NCBI RefSeq assembly: GCF_000801955.1
Contig: NZ_JSZO01000002.1
Coordinates: 124,001-188,000, forward strand
Source of the DNA: Ralstonia sp. A12
Lineage (GTDB): Bacteria > Pseudomonadota > Gammaproteobacteria > Burkholderiales > Burkholderiaceae
Reading direction: 5' to 3'
DNA length: 64,000 bases
The position numbers were made by a program, and so were the translations under genes. Position 1 is the stretch's first letter. Each line of letters opens with the position of its first letter. Shown here one piece after another: positions 33,984-44,100 of this stretch. Below the pieces are notes generated by a model. That model had not been told where the DNA came from. It did not search any database and saw nothing but the letters and a program-made list of their open reading frames with translations.

Positions 33984-35465
33984 ATGGCTTTCACTTTTGA
34001 CCAGCTCCGCCAGATCGGGCTGATCCGCTCCGACAACCTGATCGACGGTCAATGGGTGGCCGGTGCCGACGGCGCACGCTTTGCCGTGACCGACCCAGCC
34101 ACCGGCAGCATCATCGCCCAGGTGCCCGACAGCAGCGCCGCCGATGCGCGAGCCGCTACGGATGCGGCCGCACGTGCTTTCCCCGCATGGCGCGACACGC
34201 TGCCCGCAGAGCGCGCGGCCATCCTGCGCCGCTGGCACGCGGCCATCGTTGCCAATGCCGATGCGCTGGGGCGGCTGATTTCTCTGGAGCAGGGCAAGCC
34301 GTTTGCTGAAGGGCGCGGCGAGGTCATGTACGGCGCGTCCTACGTCGCCTGGTTTGCAGACGAGGCCACGCGCATCTATGGCGACCTGATTCCGCAGCAG
34401 CAGCGCGGCAAGCGCATGAGCGCCATCAAGGAGCCGGTGGGCATCGTGGCCGCCATCACGCCGTGGAATTTTCCGCTGGCGATGATCGCGCGCAAGATCG
34501 CGCCGGCGCTGGCGGCGGGCTGCACCGTGGTCGCCAAGCCGGCAGAAGACACGCCGCTCACGGCGCTTGCCCTGGCACAACTCGCGCAGGAAGCCGGGTT
34601 GCCGCCGGGTGTGCTGAACATGATCTCCGCCTCGCGCGATCGCGGTATCGCTGCCGTGGGCGACTGGCTGCAGGACGGCCGCGTGCGCAAGATCACCTTC
34701 ACGGGTTCCACGCCGGTCGGCAAATACTTCGCTCGTGAATCGGCGGGCACGCTGAAGAAGCTGTCGCTGGAGCTGGGCGGCAACGCGCCGTTCATCGTGT
34801 TTGACGACGCGGACCTCGATGCGGCCATTACCGGCCTGCTGGCGGCCAAGTTCCGCAACGGTGGTCAGACTTGCGTGTGCCCGAACCGCGTCTACGTGCA
34901 GGCCGGCGTGTACGACCGCTTTGGTGCCATGCTGGCCGAGCGGGTTTCCGCGCTGAAAGTTGCGCCCGCCACCGACCCCGACGCGCAGATCGGCCCGATG
35001 ATCAACGCCCGCGCCGTCGACAAGATCGCACGCCACGTGCAAGACGCCGTCGCCAACGGCGCGCGTGTGCTCGCGGGCGGCAAGCGCCTGCTGGAAGTTG
35101 GTGACCACTTCTACGCGCCCACAGTCCTGGCCGACGCCAACGATGGTATGGCCCTGTGCAGCGAAGAAACCTTCGGCCCCGTCGCGCCGCTGTTCCGCTT
35201 TGTTGATGAAGCCGAAGCCGTGCAGGCCGCCAACGACACACCGTTCGGGTTGGCCTCGTACTTCTACACGCAGGACGTCCGCCGGATCGAGCGTGTTTCG
35301 CACGCGCTGGAAGCGGGCATCGTCGGCATCAACGAAGGCGCGCTCGCCAGCGAGGCAGCGCCCTTTGGCGGCGTGAAGGAATCGGGCTACGGCCGCGAGG
35401 GCTCCAAGTACGGGCTCGACGATTACCTGTCGATCAAGTACCTGTGCCAGGGCGGGCTGAACTAG
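33984..35465 (+). CDS. NAD(P)-dependent aldehyde dehydrogenase, succinate-semialdehyde dehydrogenase-like
   Basis: A 493-residue ALDH. Key motifs are TPWNFPLAMIARKIAPALAAGCTVVAKPAEDTPLTALALA (N-anchor), FTGSTPVGKYFARESAGTLKKLSLELGGNAPFIVFDDADLDAA (catalytic Glu), GGQTCVCPNRVYV (catalytic Cys), and EETFGPVAPLFRF. The texture is of GabD, which oxidises succinate semialdehyde, but close relatives oxidise 2-oxoglutarate semialdehyde or other short aldehyde acids. It follows ttuC by 19 nt. It may oxidise the aldehyde released by the upstream aldolase, which would be unusual since GarR normally reduces it. Confidence 0.92.
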   Translation: MAFTFDQLRQIGLIRSDNLIDGQWVAGADGARFAVTDPATGSIIAQVPDSSAADARAATDAAARAFPAWRDTLPAERAAILRRWHAAIVANADALGRLISLEQGKPFAEGRGEVMYGASYVAWFADEATRIYGDLIPQQQRGKRMSAIKEPVGIVAAITPWNFPLAMIARKIAPALAAGCTVVAKPAEDTPLTALALAQLAQEAGLPPGVLNMISASRDRGIAAVGDWLQDGRVRKITFTGSTPVGKYFARESAGTLKKLSLELGGNAPFIVFDDADLDAAITGLLAAKFRNGGQTCVCPNRVYVQAGVYDRFGAMLAERVSALKVAPATDPDAQIGPMINARAVDKIARHVQDAVANGARVLAGGKRLLEVGDHFYAPTVLADANDGMALCSEETFGPVAPLFRFVDEAEAVQAANDTPFGLASYFYTQDVRRIERVSHALEAGIVGINEGALASEAAPFGGVKESGYGREGSKYGLDDYLSIKYLCQGGLN

Positions 35466-35471
35466 CGTGCG

Positions 35472-36725
35472 CTAGCGGGCGCCATCCCAGAAGCGTTGGG
35501 CACGGAACGGGCGAACATCCACGGCGGGTGTCTCGCCCGTCATCATTTCTGCAATTAAGCGCCCGGTGATGGGGCCCAACGTCAGACCGTGGTGGGCATG
35601 GCCGAATGCGAACCACATGCTCGGGTGGTGCGGCGCCTGCCCGATGATCGGCAGCATGTCGGGCGTACAGGGGCGGGCGCCCATCCACGGCTCGGCATCC
35701 GCACGGTCGGCCAGCGGGAAGAGCTTGCGCGCGACAGGCTCGACGGCTTCCAGCTGCACGGGCGTTTTCGGCGCATCGCGGTGCGCGAGTTCTGCGCCCG
35801 TGGTCAGGCGGATGCCGCGTGCCATCGGGGCCAGGACGTAACCGCCGTCGGCATCGAGCACCGGGTGGTTCAACTGCGTGCCCGGCGCGGGGGCGTAGTG
35901 CATGTGGTAGCCGCGCTTGACGGCCAGCGGCAGGCTGTAGCCCAGGCGCGAGGTGACCACATCCGCCCACGGGCCCATGGCGATGACGACGTTGTCCGCA
36001 CGCAGCTCGCCCGCCTTGCTGCGCACAAGCCACGGCGCATTGCTGGTGAGCGAGTTCGCATCGCCTTCAAACAGCTGGCCGCCAATCAGCTCGAAATACT
36101 TCGCATACGCTGTCACCAGCGCATTGGGGTCGCTTACGGAATCGGCTTCCGTATAGCGCAGGCCGCCCAGCAGCGACGGGTCCAGGTGCGGCTCAACCGT
36201 GCGCAGGCGTGCGGGGTCCAGCGTTTCAAAGGCGACGCCGTATTCGCGCTGCCAGCGCTCGACGGCGCGGGTTTCTTCATCCTGCGTGGCCGCGTTGCGG
36301 AAGACCTTGATCCAGCCGCTCGGGCGGATCAGGTCTGTGGCGCCCGCAGCCTCAGCCAGTGCGCGATGCTCGCTCACGCTGTGCGCGATGAGCGGTGCAT
36401 ATGCCCGTGCGATGGCGGCGTGCCGGCTCGGATGCGAGTTGCGCCAGTAGCGCCACAGAAAGGGCAGCAGCCTGGGCAGATCACCCGGGTGGTAGTGCAC
36501 GTCTGCCGACGTATTGCTTGCGTAGCGCAGCAGCGTCGACAGGTCACGCGGGAAGGCATACGGATAGACGCCCTCGCGCTGGATCAGCCCGGCATTGCCG
36601 AACGACGTCTCAAAGCCCGGCGCCCGGCGATCAACCAGGGCGACGGCGCGCCCGCGCTGCTGCAGGTGCACCGCCACCGATACGCCGACGATGCCGGCAC
36701 CCAGCACGATGGTGTCAAAACGCAT
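35472..36725 (-). CDS. FAD-dependent D-amino-acid dehydrogenase-like oxidoreductase (DadA family)
   Basis: A 417-residue DAO/DadA-type flavoprotein. The N-terminal Rossmann motif reads TIVLGAGIVGVSVAVHLQQRG (GxGxxG), followed by ETSFGNAGLI. Mid-protein GPWADVVTSRLGYSLPLAVKRGYHMHY and the C-terminal WMGARPCTPDMLPIIGQAPHHPSMWFAFGHAHHGLTLGP complete the family signature. DadA oxidises D-amino acids to 2-oxo acids via imines at the inner membrane. It is convergent with the aldehyde dehydrogenase, 6 nt apart, and downstream of a RidA gene by 21 nt. The substrate is not certain. Confidence 0.9.
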   Translation of the reverse strand: MRFDTIVLGAGIVGVSVAVHLQQRGRAVALVDRRAPGFETSFGNAGLIQREGVYPYAFPRDLSTLLRYASNTSADVHYHPGDLPRLLPFLWRYWRNSHPSRHAAIARAYAPLIAHSVSEHRALAEAAGATDLIRPSGWIKVFRNAATQDEETRAVERWQREYGVAFETLDPARLRTVEPHLDPSLLGGLRYTEADSVSDPNALVTAYAKYFELIGGQLFEGDANSLTSNAPWLVRSKAGELRADNVVIAMGPWADVVTSRLGYSLPLAVKRGYHMHYAPAPGTQLNHPVLDADGGYVLAPMARGIRLTTGAELAHRDAPKTPVQLEAVEPVARKLFPLADRADAEPWMGARPCTPDMLPIIGQAPHHPSMWFAFGHAHHGLTLGPITGRLIAEMMTGETPAVDVRPFRAQRFWDGAR

Positions 36726-36746
36726 GGTGTGTCCAGCCTTCTCGCT

Positions 36747-37109
36747 TTAGCCCTTGGCCAGTGCCGTGACGGCGATTTCCACGTCAATGCCCGGACGCAT
36801 CAGGCCCGACTGCACGCAGGCGCGCGTGGGCGCGTGGCCGGCCGGCACCCAGGCTTCCCACGCGGCGTTCAGCTCGGCGAAGTGCTTGGCGTCGGTCAGC
36901 CAGATGTTGGCGGAGATCAGCCGCGTCTTGTCGACACCGGCTTCGGCCAGCAGCGTGTCGATGCGCGCGAGGATGTTGTTGGTCTGCTCGGTCACCGGCT
37001 TGAAGTCGAACGCGGCGTCGGGCACTTGGCCGGCCAGATGCACGATGCCGTTGGCGATCACGATCTGGCTCATGCGGGCGTTGGTGTGGAAGCGTTGGAT
37101 GTCGGACAT
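36747..37109 (-). CDS. RidA/YjgF/YER057c-family imine/enamine deaminase
   Basis: A 120-residue trimer-forming RidA protein. It contains MSQIVIANGIVHLAGQVPD, EQTNNILARIDTLLAEAGVDKTRLISANIWLTD, and the catalytic Arg region HAPTRACVQSGLMRPGIDVEIAVTAL. RidA hydrolyses reactive imines such as 2-aminoacrylate or those made by amino-acid oxidases. Its position directly upstream of the DadA-like gene on the same strand (21 nt) suggests it processes that enzyme's imine product. Confidence 0.93.
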   Translation of the reverse strand: MSDIQRFHTNARMSQIVIANGIVHLAGQVPDAAFDFKPVTEQTNNILARIDTLLAEAGVDKTRLISANIWLTDAKHFAELNAAWEAWVPAGHAPTRACVQSGLMRPGIDVEIAVTALAKG

Positions 37110-37493
37110 GTTGGGGTCGGGGGTGAGGGGGAAAGACTGTCGATGGTAGCGCGCTTGCCGGGGTTGCGTCCGGTACAGCCGGCCGGGTTGCCCTATGCAA
37201 AATGATCCGCCCCCTATGTGCGGCAGACATGCCTAGCAGGTCACGTGGGCATTTGTCGAGAAAGACCGGTCCGGTACAACAGTAAGATTATTGAAAATCT
37301 GATTTAAGCAAACTTGATTCTGGCGGAAAGCTATGCTGGTATTGGGTTTGCGGAATATGTGAGGCAGATTTAAATATCTCCCCCCGCCTGTGGGGAGCGT
37401 GCGCTTTTTGCCCGATGACACAATCGCCGGAAAACCGGAAACTGCGGCCTTGACGGCACTCGAAACCATTGCAGATCCGGACGGGGGAACTTC
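37110..37493. other. 384-bp intergenic region
   Basis: This gap lies between divergent genes (RidA on minus, membrane protein on plus). GC content falls in about 37265-37380, with stretches such as TTATTGAAAATCTGATTT, consistent with promoters, but no clear operator dyad or small gene is seen. The ribosome site of the next gene is GGGGGAAC just before 37494. Confidence 0.4.
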
Positions 37494-38423
37494 ATGCAGG
37501 GAAGTTGGATTGCAATCTCCGCAGCGCGCGCGCGAGCGCATCGGCTGTATGGCGTGCGGGGTTGGCTGGTGACACTGTTGTGGTTGAACACGCTGCCGGT
37601 GCTGGTGATCGTGCTGGGCGTGGCCGCGGTCCTGATGCTTGGGAAGATGGCCGGCGGCTCGGACAAGCCGCTGCTGGTGCTTCCGGGGCTGGTTCTTCCA
37701 TTCGGGTTGGTGGTCATGGCGTTTTTGCGCGTGCGCTGGTTTCCCCCGGTTTGGTTGGGGTACTGCCTGCTGCAGGTGGTGGCCGCGCTGGCCATGAGCG
37801 GTGGGATCAAGACGTGGGCCGCGCAAACAACAGGCGATGCGATGGGCGGTCTGCCGATGCTGCTGTTGCTGGCGTCGGACATGCTGATACCGATTGGAAC
37901 CGTGGCCTATCTCGCCCGTTCACGCCGCGTGCGCGTGACCTACCGGCACGAGGTGCGAGCGATGGATCCGGCTGCAGCGCCGGCGGTATTCGACAAGCCT
38001 AACCCGAACGACACGCCCACCGACGCCACTGACCACGCGCGCGAGCGCGCCGCGTTGCGCCGCGTGACGCAGGAACTGAGTTCCGGTGTGCTGGACACGC
38101 AGACGTGGATGCAGGTGATGCGCCATCACGCCGATGCCACCGACAGCACGCGCACCGCCGCCTACGTGCGTGCACGCATGGCGGTGCTGTGTCCGCCGGC
38201 ACATGTGCATCCGCCGCTGGTGCGCACGCTTGCGTCGGGCCTGGGTGCGCTGCTCGTCAGCCTTGTCGCGGCGGGTCTGTTGGCGGCCGCGGTGATTGCG
38301 CTGGCGCTGCGCGTGCCCGGTGACGCCTCTGAGCTTCTCGAAGCCGGGGTCACCGTAGCGCTGACGCTGTGTTGGTTGGTGGGCCTGTTTGCCGGCGCCC
38401 GCTTCCTGCAACGCGTCGCCTGA
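37494..38423 (+). CDS. Predicted multi-pass membrane protein of unknown function
   Basis: A 309-residue protein with at least six hydrophobic segments: about 23-49 (VTLLWLNTLPVLVIVLGVAAVLML), 58-78, 82-104, 119-141, then a soluble middle (about 145-240, Arg/Ala-rich with HARERAALRRVTQELSSG), and two more helices at about 245-270 and 283-305. No motif I recognise is present. It is an orphan between RidA and the RND efflux operon. The soluble region may sit in the cytoplasm and bind a partner. GC content and codon use match its neighbours. Confidence 0.75.
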   Translation: MQGSWIAISAARARAHRLYGVRGWLVTLLWLNTLPVLVIVLGVAAVLMLGKMAGGSDKPLLVLPGLVLPFGLVVMAFLRVRWFPPVWLGYCLLQVVAALAMSGGIKTWAAQTTGDAMGGLPMLLLLASDMLIPIGTVAYLARSRRVRVTYRHEVRAMDPAAAPAVFDKPNPNDTPTDATDHARERAALRRVTQELSSGVLDTQTWMQVMRHHADATDSTRTAAYVRARMAVLCPPAHVHPPLVRTLASGLGALLVSLVAAGLLAAAVIALALRVPGDASELLEAGVTVALTLCWLVGLFAGARFLQRVA

Positions 38424-38431
38424 TCCGACCG

Positions 38432-39877
38432 CTACTGTTTGGCCGTCGGCGGCGTAGCGGGGTGGGTCCAGTCGCCGCCCACGGCCTTGACGAGGAACAC
38501 GCTGGTCGTCAGTTGCTGCCCCAGGATCTGCACGGCCGTGCGCTGGTTGTTCAACAGCGATTGCTGCGCGGTGATCACGTCCAGCGAAGTCGCCAGCCCG
38601 CCTTCATACCGCACGCTGGCGATGTCGTAGACCTTGCGGGCACTCTCCACAGCGTTGCGCGCCTGCGTGGCGGCACGGTCGAGTGATTGCAGCCCGGCCA
38701 ATCCATCCTCCACTTCCTGCAGCGCGCCCAGCACCGTTTGCCGATAGTTGGCAATCGAGCCCTGGTAACCCGCGTTGGCAAAGTCCACACGCGCGCTTGT
38801 GCGGCCGGCGTCGAATACCGTCTGCGCGATCTGCGTGCCGAATGACCACAGCAACGTGGGCGCACTGAACAGCAGCGCGAGATCACGGCTTTCCCAGCCG
38901 GCGCCGCCGCCCAGCATCACGCTGGGGAAGAACGCAGCGCGTGCTACGCCCACCTGTGCGTTGGCGGCGGCGGCACCGCGTTCGGCAGCGGCTACGTCGG
39001 GGCGGCGTTCAATGACGTCGGACGGCAGCGCTACCGGAATCGCGGGTGGCATCCCTGCCAGCGGTACGGGGTCGATGTGGAAAGCGGGGGCCGGCGTGCC
39101 GACCAGCGTAGCCAGCGCATGCTCATACTGCGCACGCTGTTTGGTCAGCAGTTCTGCCTGCGTGGCGGTGCTGTCGACCAGCGCTTGCTGTTGCGCGAGA
39201 TCCAGCCCAGATGCCACGCCGTCCTGATGCCGTGAGGTGACGAAATCGAGCGCCTTGCGCTGCAGGGCAAGCCCTTCCTGCACGACGGCGATTTCCGCAT
39301 CGGTCTCGCGCAGGTTGTACCAGGTTGTGGCCACTTGCGCGGTGAGCAGCAGGCGGAAGTTTTCCAGGTTGGCCGCGGCTTGTTGTTCGCTGGCTGTGGC
39401 GTTGGCAACAGTGTTGCGCACGCGGCCGAACAGATCGGCTTCGTAGCTCACGTCGGCGCGCAGTACCAGGTCGTTCTGCACCGTCGACATGGTCGGGCTG
39501 CTGTACGACGCGAGCGGCCGGAAGGCGGACGTGCGCGTGCGCGAATCGTTGCTGCTGGCCGTGACGGTGGGCAGCAGGCTGGCGCGCGCCACACGTGTGA
39601 GCGCCTGGGCTTGCTCCAGGTTGGTCAGTGCCACCTTGAGCGATTGGTTCTCGCGTAGGGCCTGATCGATCAGCTTGTCGAGCTGCGGATCATTGAAGTG
39701 CTGCCACCACGGGCCTTTGGGTGCGGCGTCGGCGGGTTGCGCGGCGCGCCAGGGCGCTTCGGTCTGCCAGTGCGCGGGCACGTCCATGGCCGGGCGCTCG
39801 TAGTGCGGCGCCAGCGAGCACCCTGCCAGCAGGGCGGCTAGCACCGCTACCGGCGTTGTTGGACGCAGTGTGGTCAT
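38432..39877 (-). CDS. Outer-membrane efflux lipoprotein (NodT/OprM family)
   Basis: A 481-residue TolC-like lipoprotein. The lipobox LLAGC gives Cys20, and the mature part begins SLAPHYERPAMDVPAHW, the NodT start. Two related halves contain long helices (QLDKLIDQALRENQSLKVALTNLEQAQALTRVARASLLP and VGVARAAFFPSVMLGGGAGW) and the RPDVAAAE motif, as expected of a trimeric outer-membrane channel-tunnel. It is third in a minus-strand RND operon; its ATG overlaps the fusion-protein stop by 4 nt. It works with the RND pump and adaptor to cross the outer membrane. Confidence 0.94.
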   Translation of the reverse strand: MTTLRPTTPVAVLAALLAGCSLAPHYERPAMDVPAHWQTEAPWRAAQPADAAPKGPWWQHFNDPQLDKLIDQALRENQSLKVALTNLEQAQALTRVARASLLPTVTASSNDSRTRTSAFRPLASYSSPTMSTVQNDLVLRADVSYEADLFGRVRNTVANATASEQQAAANLENFRLLLTAQVATTWYNLRETDAEIAVVQEGLALQRKALDFVTSRHQDGVASGLDLAQQQALVDSTATQAELLTKQRAQYEHALATLVGTPAPAFHIDPVPLAGMPPAIPVALPSDVIERRPDVAAAERGAAAANAQVGVARAAFFPSVMLGGGAGWESRDLALLFSAPTLLWSFGTQIAQTVFDAGRTSARVDFANAGYQGSIANYRQTVLGALQEVEDGLAGLQSLDRAATQARNAVESARKVYDIASVRYEGGLATSLDVITAQQSLLNNQRTAVQILGQQLTTSVFLVKAVGGDWTHPATPPTAKQ

Positions 39878-41178
39878 GATGCGCGCGGCGCGGACGCCGC
39901 AGGCGAGGAGGCGGGAGCGGCACCAGGCGCTGGCTTCACGATGGTCACTGCCTCGCCCTGTTCGATGGAATCGGCCGGGTTGAGGATCAGCGCATCGTCG
40001 TGCTTCAGGCCGGAAAGGATCTCCACCGTGCGGCCGAAATCGCGGCCAATGTTGACTGGGCGCAGGTCCACGCGGCCGTTCTCCGCCACCGCAATGCGCG
40101 GGCCTTCCTTGCGGAACAGCAGCGTGTTGGTCGGCACGATGAACGACGTCGGCGCATCGCCAGCCGCCCCGGTCTTGCCGGCAACCGCCACCTGCACATA
40201 CGCGCCGGGCATCAGGCGACCATCCTTGTTGGGCAACTGCACCTCGACCTGCATGGTGCGCGTGGCCGTATCAATGGCGCCGGAAGCGCGCGCGATGGTG
40301 CCGTGGAAGGTCTGCCCCGGCATTTCGGCCAGCGTGACGGCCACGTCCTGGCCGACCTTTACCTGCTGCGAATACGCCTGCGGTACGTACAGGTAGATGC
40401 GCAGCGGGTCGGTCTGCGCCAGCGTGAACAGCTCGCGGTTGGCACCGGCGTTTCCGGCGTTGACCAGCGCGCCCACATCGACATTGCGCTTGGTGACGAC
40501 ACCTGCAAACGGTGCCACCACACGGCGGAAGCCTTGCAGCTCCTGCAGGCGGCGCACGTTGGCTTCAGCGGCGGCCAGGTCGGCCTGGGCCTGGTTGGCG
40601 GCGCTGGTGCGTTCATCCAACTCTTGTTGCGAGACGGCGTCTTTCTGGCGCAGGTTCTGCCAGCGCGTGAGCGATGTCTGTGCCAGTGAGCGGCGTGCGG
40701 CGGCCTGGTTGCGTGCGGCCTGGGCCTGGTTCAGTTCCTGGTCCACTTCCGGCGTGTCGAGCAGGGCCAGCACTTCACCTTTGTCGACATGCGCGCCGAT
40801 GTCCTTGAACCAGCGCAGCACATAGCCGTTGGTGCGTGCATAGATGGGTGACTCCACAAAGCCCTGGAGTGTGCCGGGCAGCGTCAGATCGCGGCTGGCG
40901 TTGGCGGGTTTGGGCGCGGTGGTATTGACGTAGCGGCTGGTTTGCGCAGCCACTTGGCGCTCCAGTGCGTGCGCGTTGTAGTAGCGGCCGACCAGCGTGC
41001 GTGCAGCGCCCAGCGCCAGCAGCACTGCCACGACAATGACGACCCAGCGCGCACGTCGCATGGCGCGGCCGCGGTCCACTTGCTCGATCGGATCAACGGT
41101 GACGACGTGATGCGGCGGGCCGTCGGCCATGTGTCCGGAATGGTGTCCGGAAGGGGTTCCCGATACTTGCTCAGACAT
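39874..41178 (-). CDS. RND efflux periplasmic adaptor (membrane fusion protein)
   Basis: A 434-residue MFP. It has a His-rich N-terminus (GHHSGHMADGPPHHV), one inner-membrane helix (about residues 44-62, VVIVVAVLLALGAARTLVG), then the HlyD/AcrA pattern: LPGTLQGFVESPIYARTNGYV, FKDIGAHVDKGEVLALLDTPEVDQEL, a coiled-coil hairpin (about 130-195), VVAPFAGVVTKRNVDVGALV and the barrel domain. The start at 41178 overlaps the RND stop by 8 nt. It links the inner-membrane pump to the outer-membrane channel. The His-rich N-tail faces the cytoplasm and might bind metal, which is speculative. Confidence 0.94.
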   Translation of the reverse strand: MSEQVSGTPSGHHSGHMADGPPHHVVTVDPIEQVDRGRAMRRARWVVIVVAVLLALGAARTLVGRYYNAHALERQVAAQTSRYVNTTAPKPANASRDLTLPGTLQGFVESPIYARTNGYVLRWFKDIGAHVDKGEVLALLDTPEVDQELNQAQAARNQAAARRSLAQTSLTRWQNLRQKDAVSQQELDERTSAANQAQADLAAAEANVRRLQELQGFRRVVAPFAGVVTKRNVDVGALVNAGNAGANRELFTLAQTDPLRIYLYVPQAYSQQVKVGQDVAVTLAEMPGQTFHGTIARASGAIDTATRTMQVEVQLPNKDGRLMPGAYVQVAVAGKTGAAGDAPTSFIVPTNTLLFRKEGPRIAVAENGRVDLRPVNIGRDFGRTVEILSGLKHDDALILNPADSIEQGEAVTIVKPAPGAAPASSPAASAPRAS

Positions 41179-44100
41179 GTCCTTCGCTTCCCCGTAAGTC
41201 AGTACCACGCCGTGCGGCGCGCCGCTGCAATCTGTTGTGCACGCTGGCAAACACCACCGGAACAAAGAAGAGTGTCGATACGGTCGCAAACAGCAGGCCA
41301 CCGATCACCGCGCGGCCCAGCGGCGCGTTTTGTTCTGCGCCTTCGCCCAGGCCCAGCGCCATCGGCACCATGCCGATAATCATCGCCAAGGCAGTCATCA
41401 GCACCGGGCGCAGGCGGGTGGCGCCGGCTTCCAGCGCGGCCTGCACCGGGGCAATGCCTTCTGCCAACCGCTCGCGTGCAAATGAGATCAGCAGAATCGA
41501 GTTGGCCGTTGCCACCCCCATCGTCATGATCGCGCCCGTGAGCGACGGCACCGACAGCGTCGTGCCCGTCACGAACAGCATCCACGCAATGCCCGCCAGC
41601 GCCGCCGGCAGGGCGGTCACGATGATGAGCGGGTCGATCCACGACTGGAAGTTCACCACGATCAGCAGGTAGACCAGCACGATGGCCATCACCAGTCCGA
41701 CGCCCAGGCCCACGAAGGACGACTCCATCGTCTGCACCTGGCCGCGGATGGTCACCTGTGCGCCGCGCGGCAGCTTGGGGCGGATATCGTCGACGGCCTT
41801 CTGGACTTCCTTGGCGACGGCGCCCAGGTCGCGGCCTTGCACGGACGCGTACACATCCACCACCGGCGTGATGTCGTAGTGCGAGACCACCTGCGGTTGC
41901 ACGCCGGGGCTTACCTGCACGAGGTTGCCCAGCAGTTGCGGGCCGCCAGCCTGCGCGGTACCCCCGCGCGAGCCTGCTACCGGCGTGCGCAGCAGCGCAT
42001 CGAGCGAATCCACGCGGTATTGCGGGCTCGTGACGGCCACCTGATACACCACACCGTTGATCGGGTTGAGCCAGAACGTGGGCGAGGTCTGGAAGCTGGA
42101 GCTGAGCGACACGAGCAGGTTCTGCGCCACGTCACGCCCTTCCAGGCCGACCTGCTGGATGCGGGTGCGGTCCATGTTCAGCGCCAGCGTGGGCTGGTCG
42201 AAGCGCTGGTGCACGTGCGTATCCACCGCGCCCGGAATCTGCTTGATGCGGTTGGCCAGAATGCCGGCCAACTGCTGATTGGTCGCCACATCCGCGCCCG
42301 AGAACTGCACGTCGATCGCCGAGGGCAGACCGAAGTTCAGGATCTGGCTGACGATGTCCGCCGGCTGGAAGGCAAACTCCACGCCGGGAAAACGCTTGGG
42401 CAGTTCTTCACGCAGGCGGCTGACATAGACGGCACTGGGTTTGCGTTCACCCTCGCGCAGGGCGATCAGGATTTCGCCATCCAGCGTGCCGATCGTGCCG
42501 GCGTTGCTGTACGACAGGTTGATGCCCGAGTTCGGCACGCCCAGGTTGTCGAGGATGGTGGTCAGCTCGTTTTTGGGGATGATCTCGCGGATGGCAGCTT
42601 CCACCTCGTCGGCCAAGCGCGCAGTTTCTTCAATGCGCAGGCCGGACGGTGCACGCATGTGCAGGCGGATCTGCCCTGCATCCACATCGGGGAAGAAGTC
42701 GCGCCCCAGCACCAGGTACAGCGCGCACGACGCCACACAAAAGCCAAGGAACGACAGCGCAAACGCGCGGCGGCGCTCCAGCAGCCCGCCGAGGATGGCC
42801 GCGTAGTTGCCGCGCATGTGCTCGAACTGCGCGTTGAACCCCTTGTAGATGCGGCTGAAGGTGCTCGGTTTGGCGTCGGGCTTCTTGGTGTCTTGCGTGT
42901 GGCCGGTCATCAGCATCATCACCAGCGTCGGCACCAGCGTGCGCGAGAGCACGTACGACGCCAGCATCGCGAAGATCACCGCTTCGGCCATCGGCACGAA
43001 CAGGTAACGCGCCACGCCAGTGAGGAAGAACATCGGCACGAACACGATGCAGATACAGATCGTGGACACGAAGGCCGGCACGGCAATCTCGGCCGCACCA
43101 TCCAGAATGGCCGTGATCGGGTCTTTGCCCTCGTGCAAGTGGCGCTCGATGTTCTCGATGGTGACGGTGGCGTCGTCCACCAAGATCCCCACCGCCAGTG
43201 CCAGGCCGCCCAGCGTCATCAGGTTGATGGTCTCGCCAATCAGGTGCAGCACGATGATCGACGACAGGATCGACAGCGGAATCGACACCGCAATGATGGC
43301 CGTGCTGCGCCAGTTGCCGAGGAACAGCAGGATCATGGCGGCCGTCAGACACGCGGCGATCAGCGCCTCGCGAATCACGCCCTCGATGGCGGCCTTCACG
43401 AACAGCGACTGGTCAAACAGCGGCGTGATCTTCAGGTCTTGCGGCAGGGCCGCCTCCGCCGCGGGCAGCAGCTTGTAGATGTTGTTGACGATATCCAGCG
43501 TGGATGCGCCGCCATTCTTGAGAATGGAGAGCAGCACGCCGCGCTGGCCGTCCTGGCGCACCACGTTGGTCTGCGGCGAGAATCCATCGCGCACGTTGGC
43601 CACGTCGCCAAGGTAGAGCGTTGCGCCGTTGCTGGTCTTGACCGGAATGGCGTTGAGCGCCGCGATGCTGCCCGGTGTGCCGTTGAGCGTGACGCCGTAT
43701 TCCGTGGCGTCGATCTTCTGTGTGCCGGCCGGCAGGATCAGGTTTTGCGCGCCCACCGCGTTGACGATGTCCACGGGCGAGAGGCCCTGTGCCAGCAGCT
43801 TCTGCGTATCGAGATCGACCGTGATCTGCCGGCTCTTGCCGCCGTACGGAAATGGCACGGCAATGCCCGGCACGGTAATCAGGCGCGGGCGCAGGAAGTT
43901 CAGCGCCGTGTCATTGAGTTCCTGCTCCGACAGGGTGTTGGACGACAGCCCCAATTGCAGGATCGGAATGCTCGACGCCGAATACTTGATCACCAGCGGC
44001 GGCGTGGTGCCCGGCGGCAGCTGGCGCACCTGCGCCTGCGTGCTCGCCACGATCTGCGCCAGCGCCGTCTGGATGTTGGCGTTGGGCTGGAAGAAGACCT

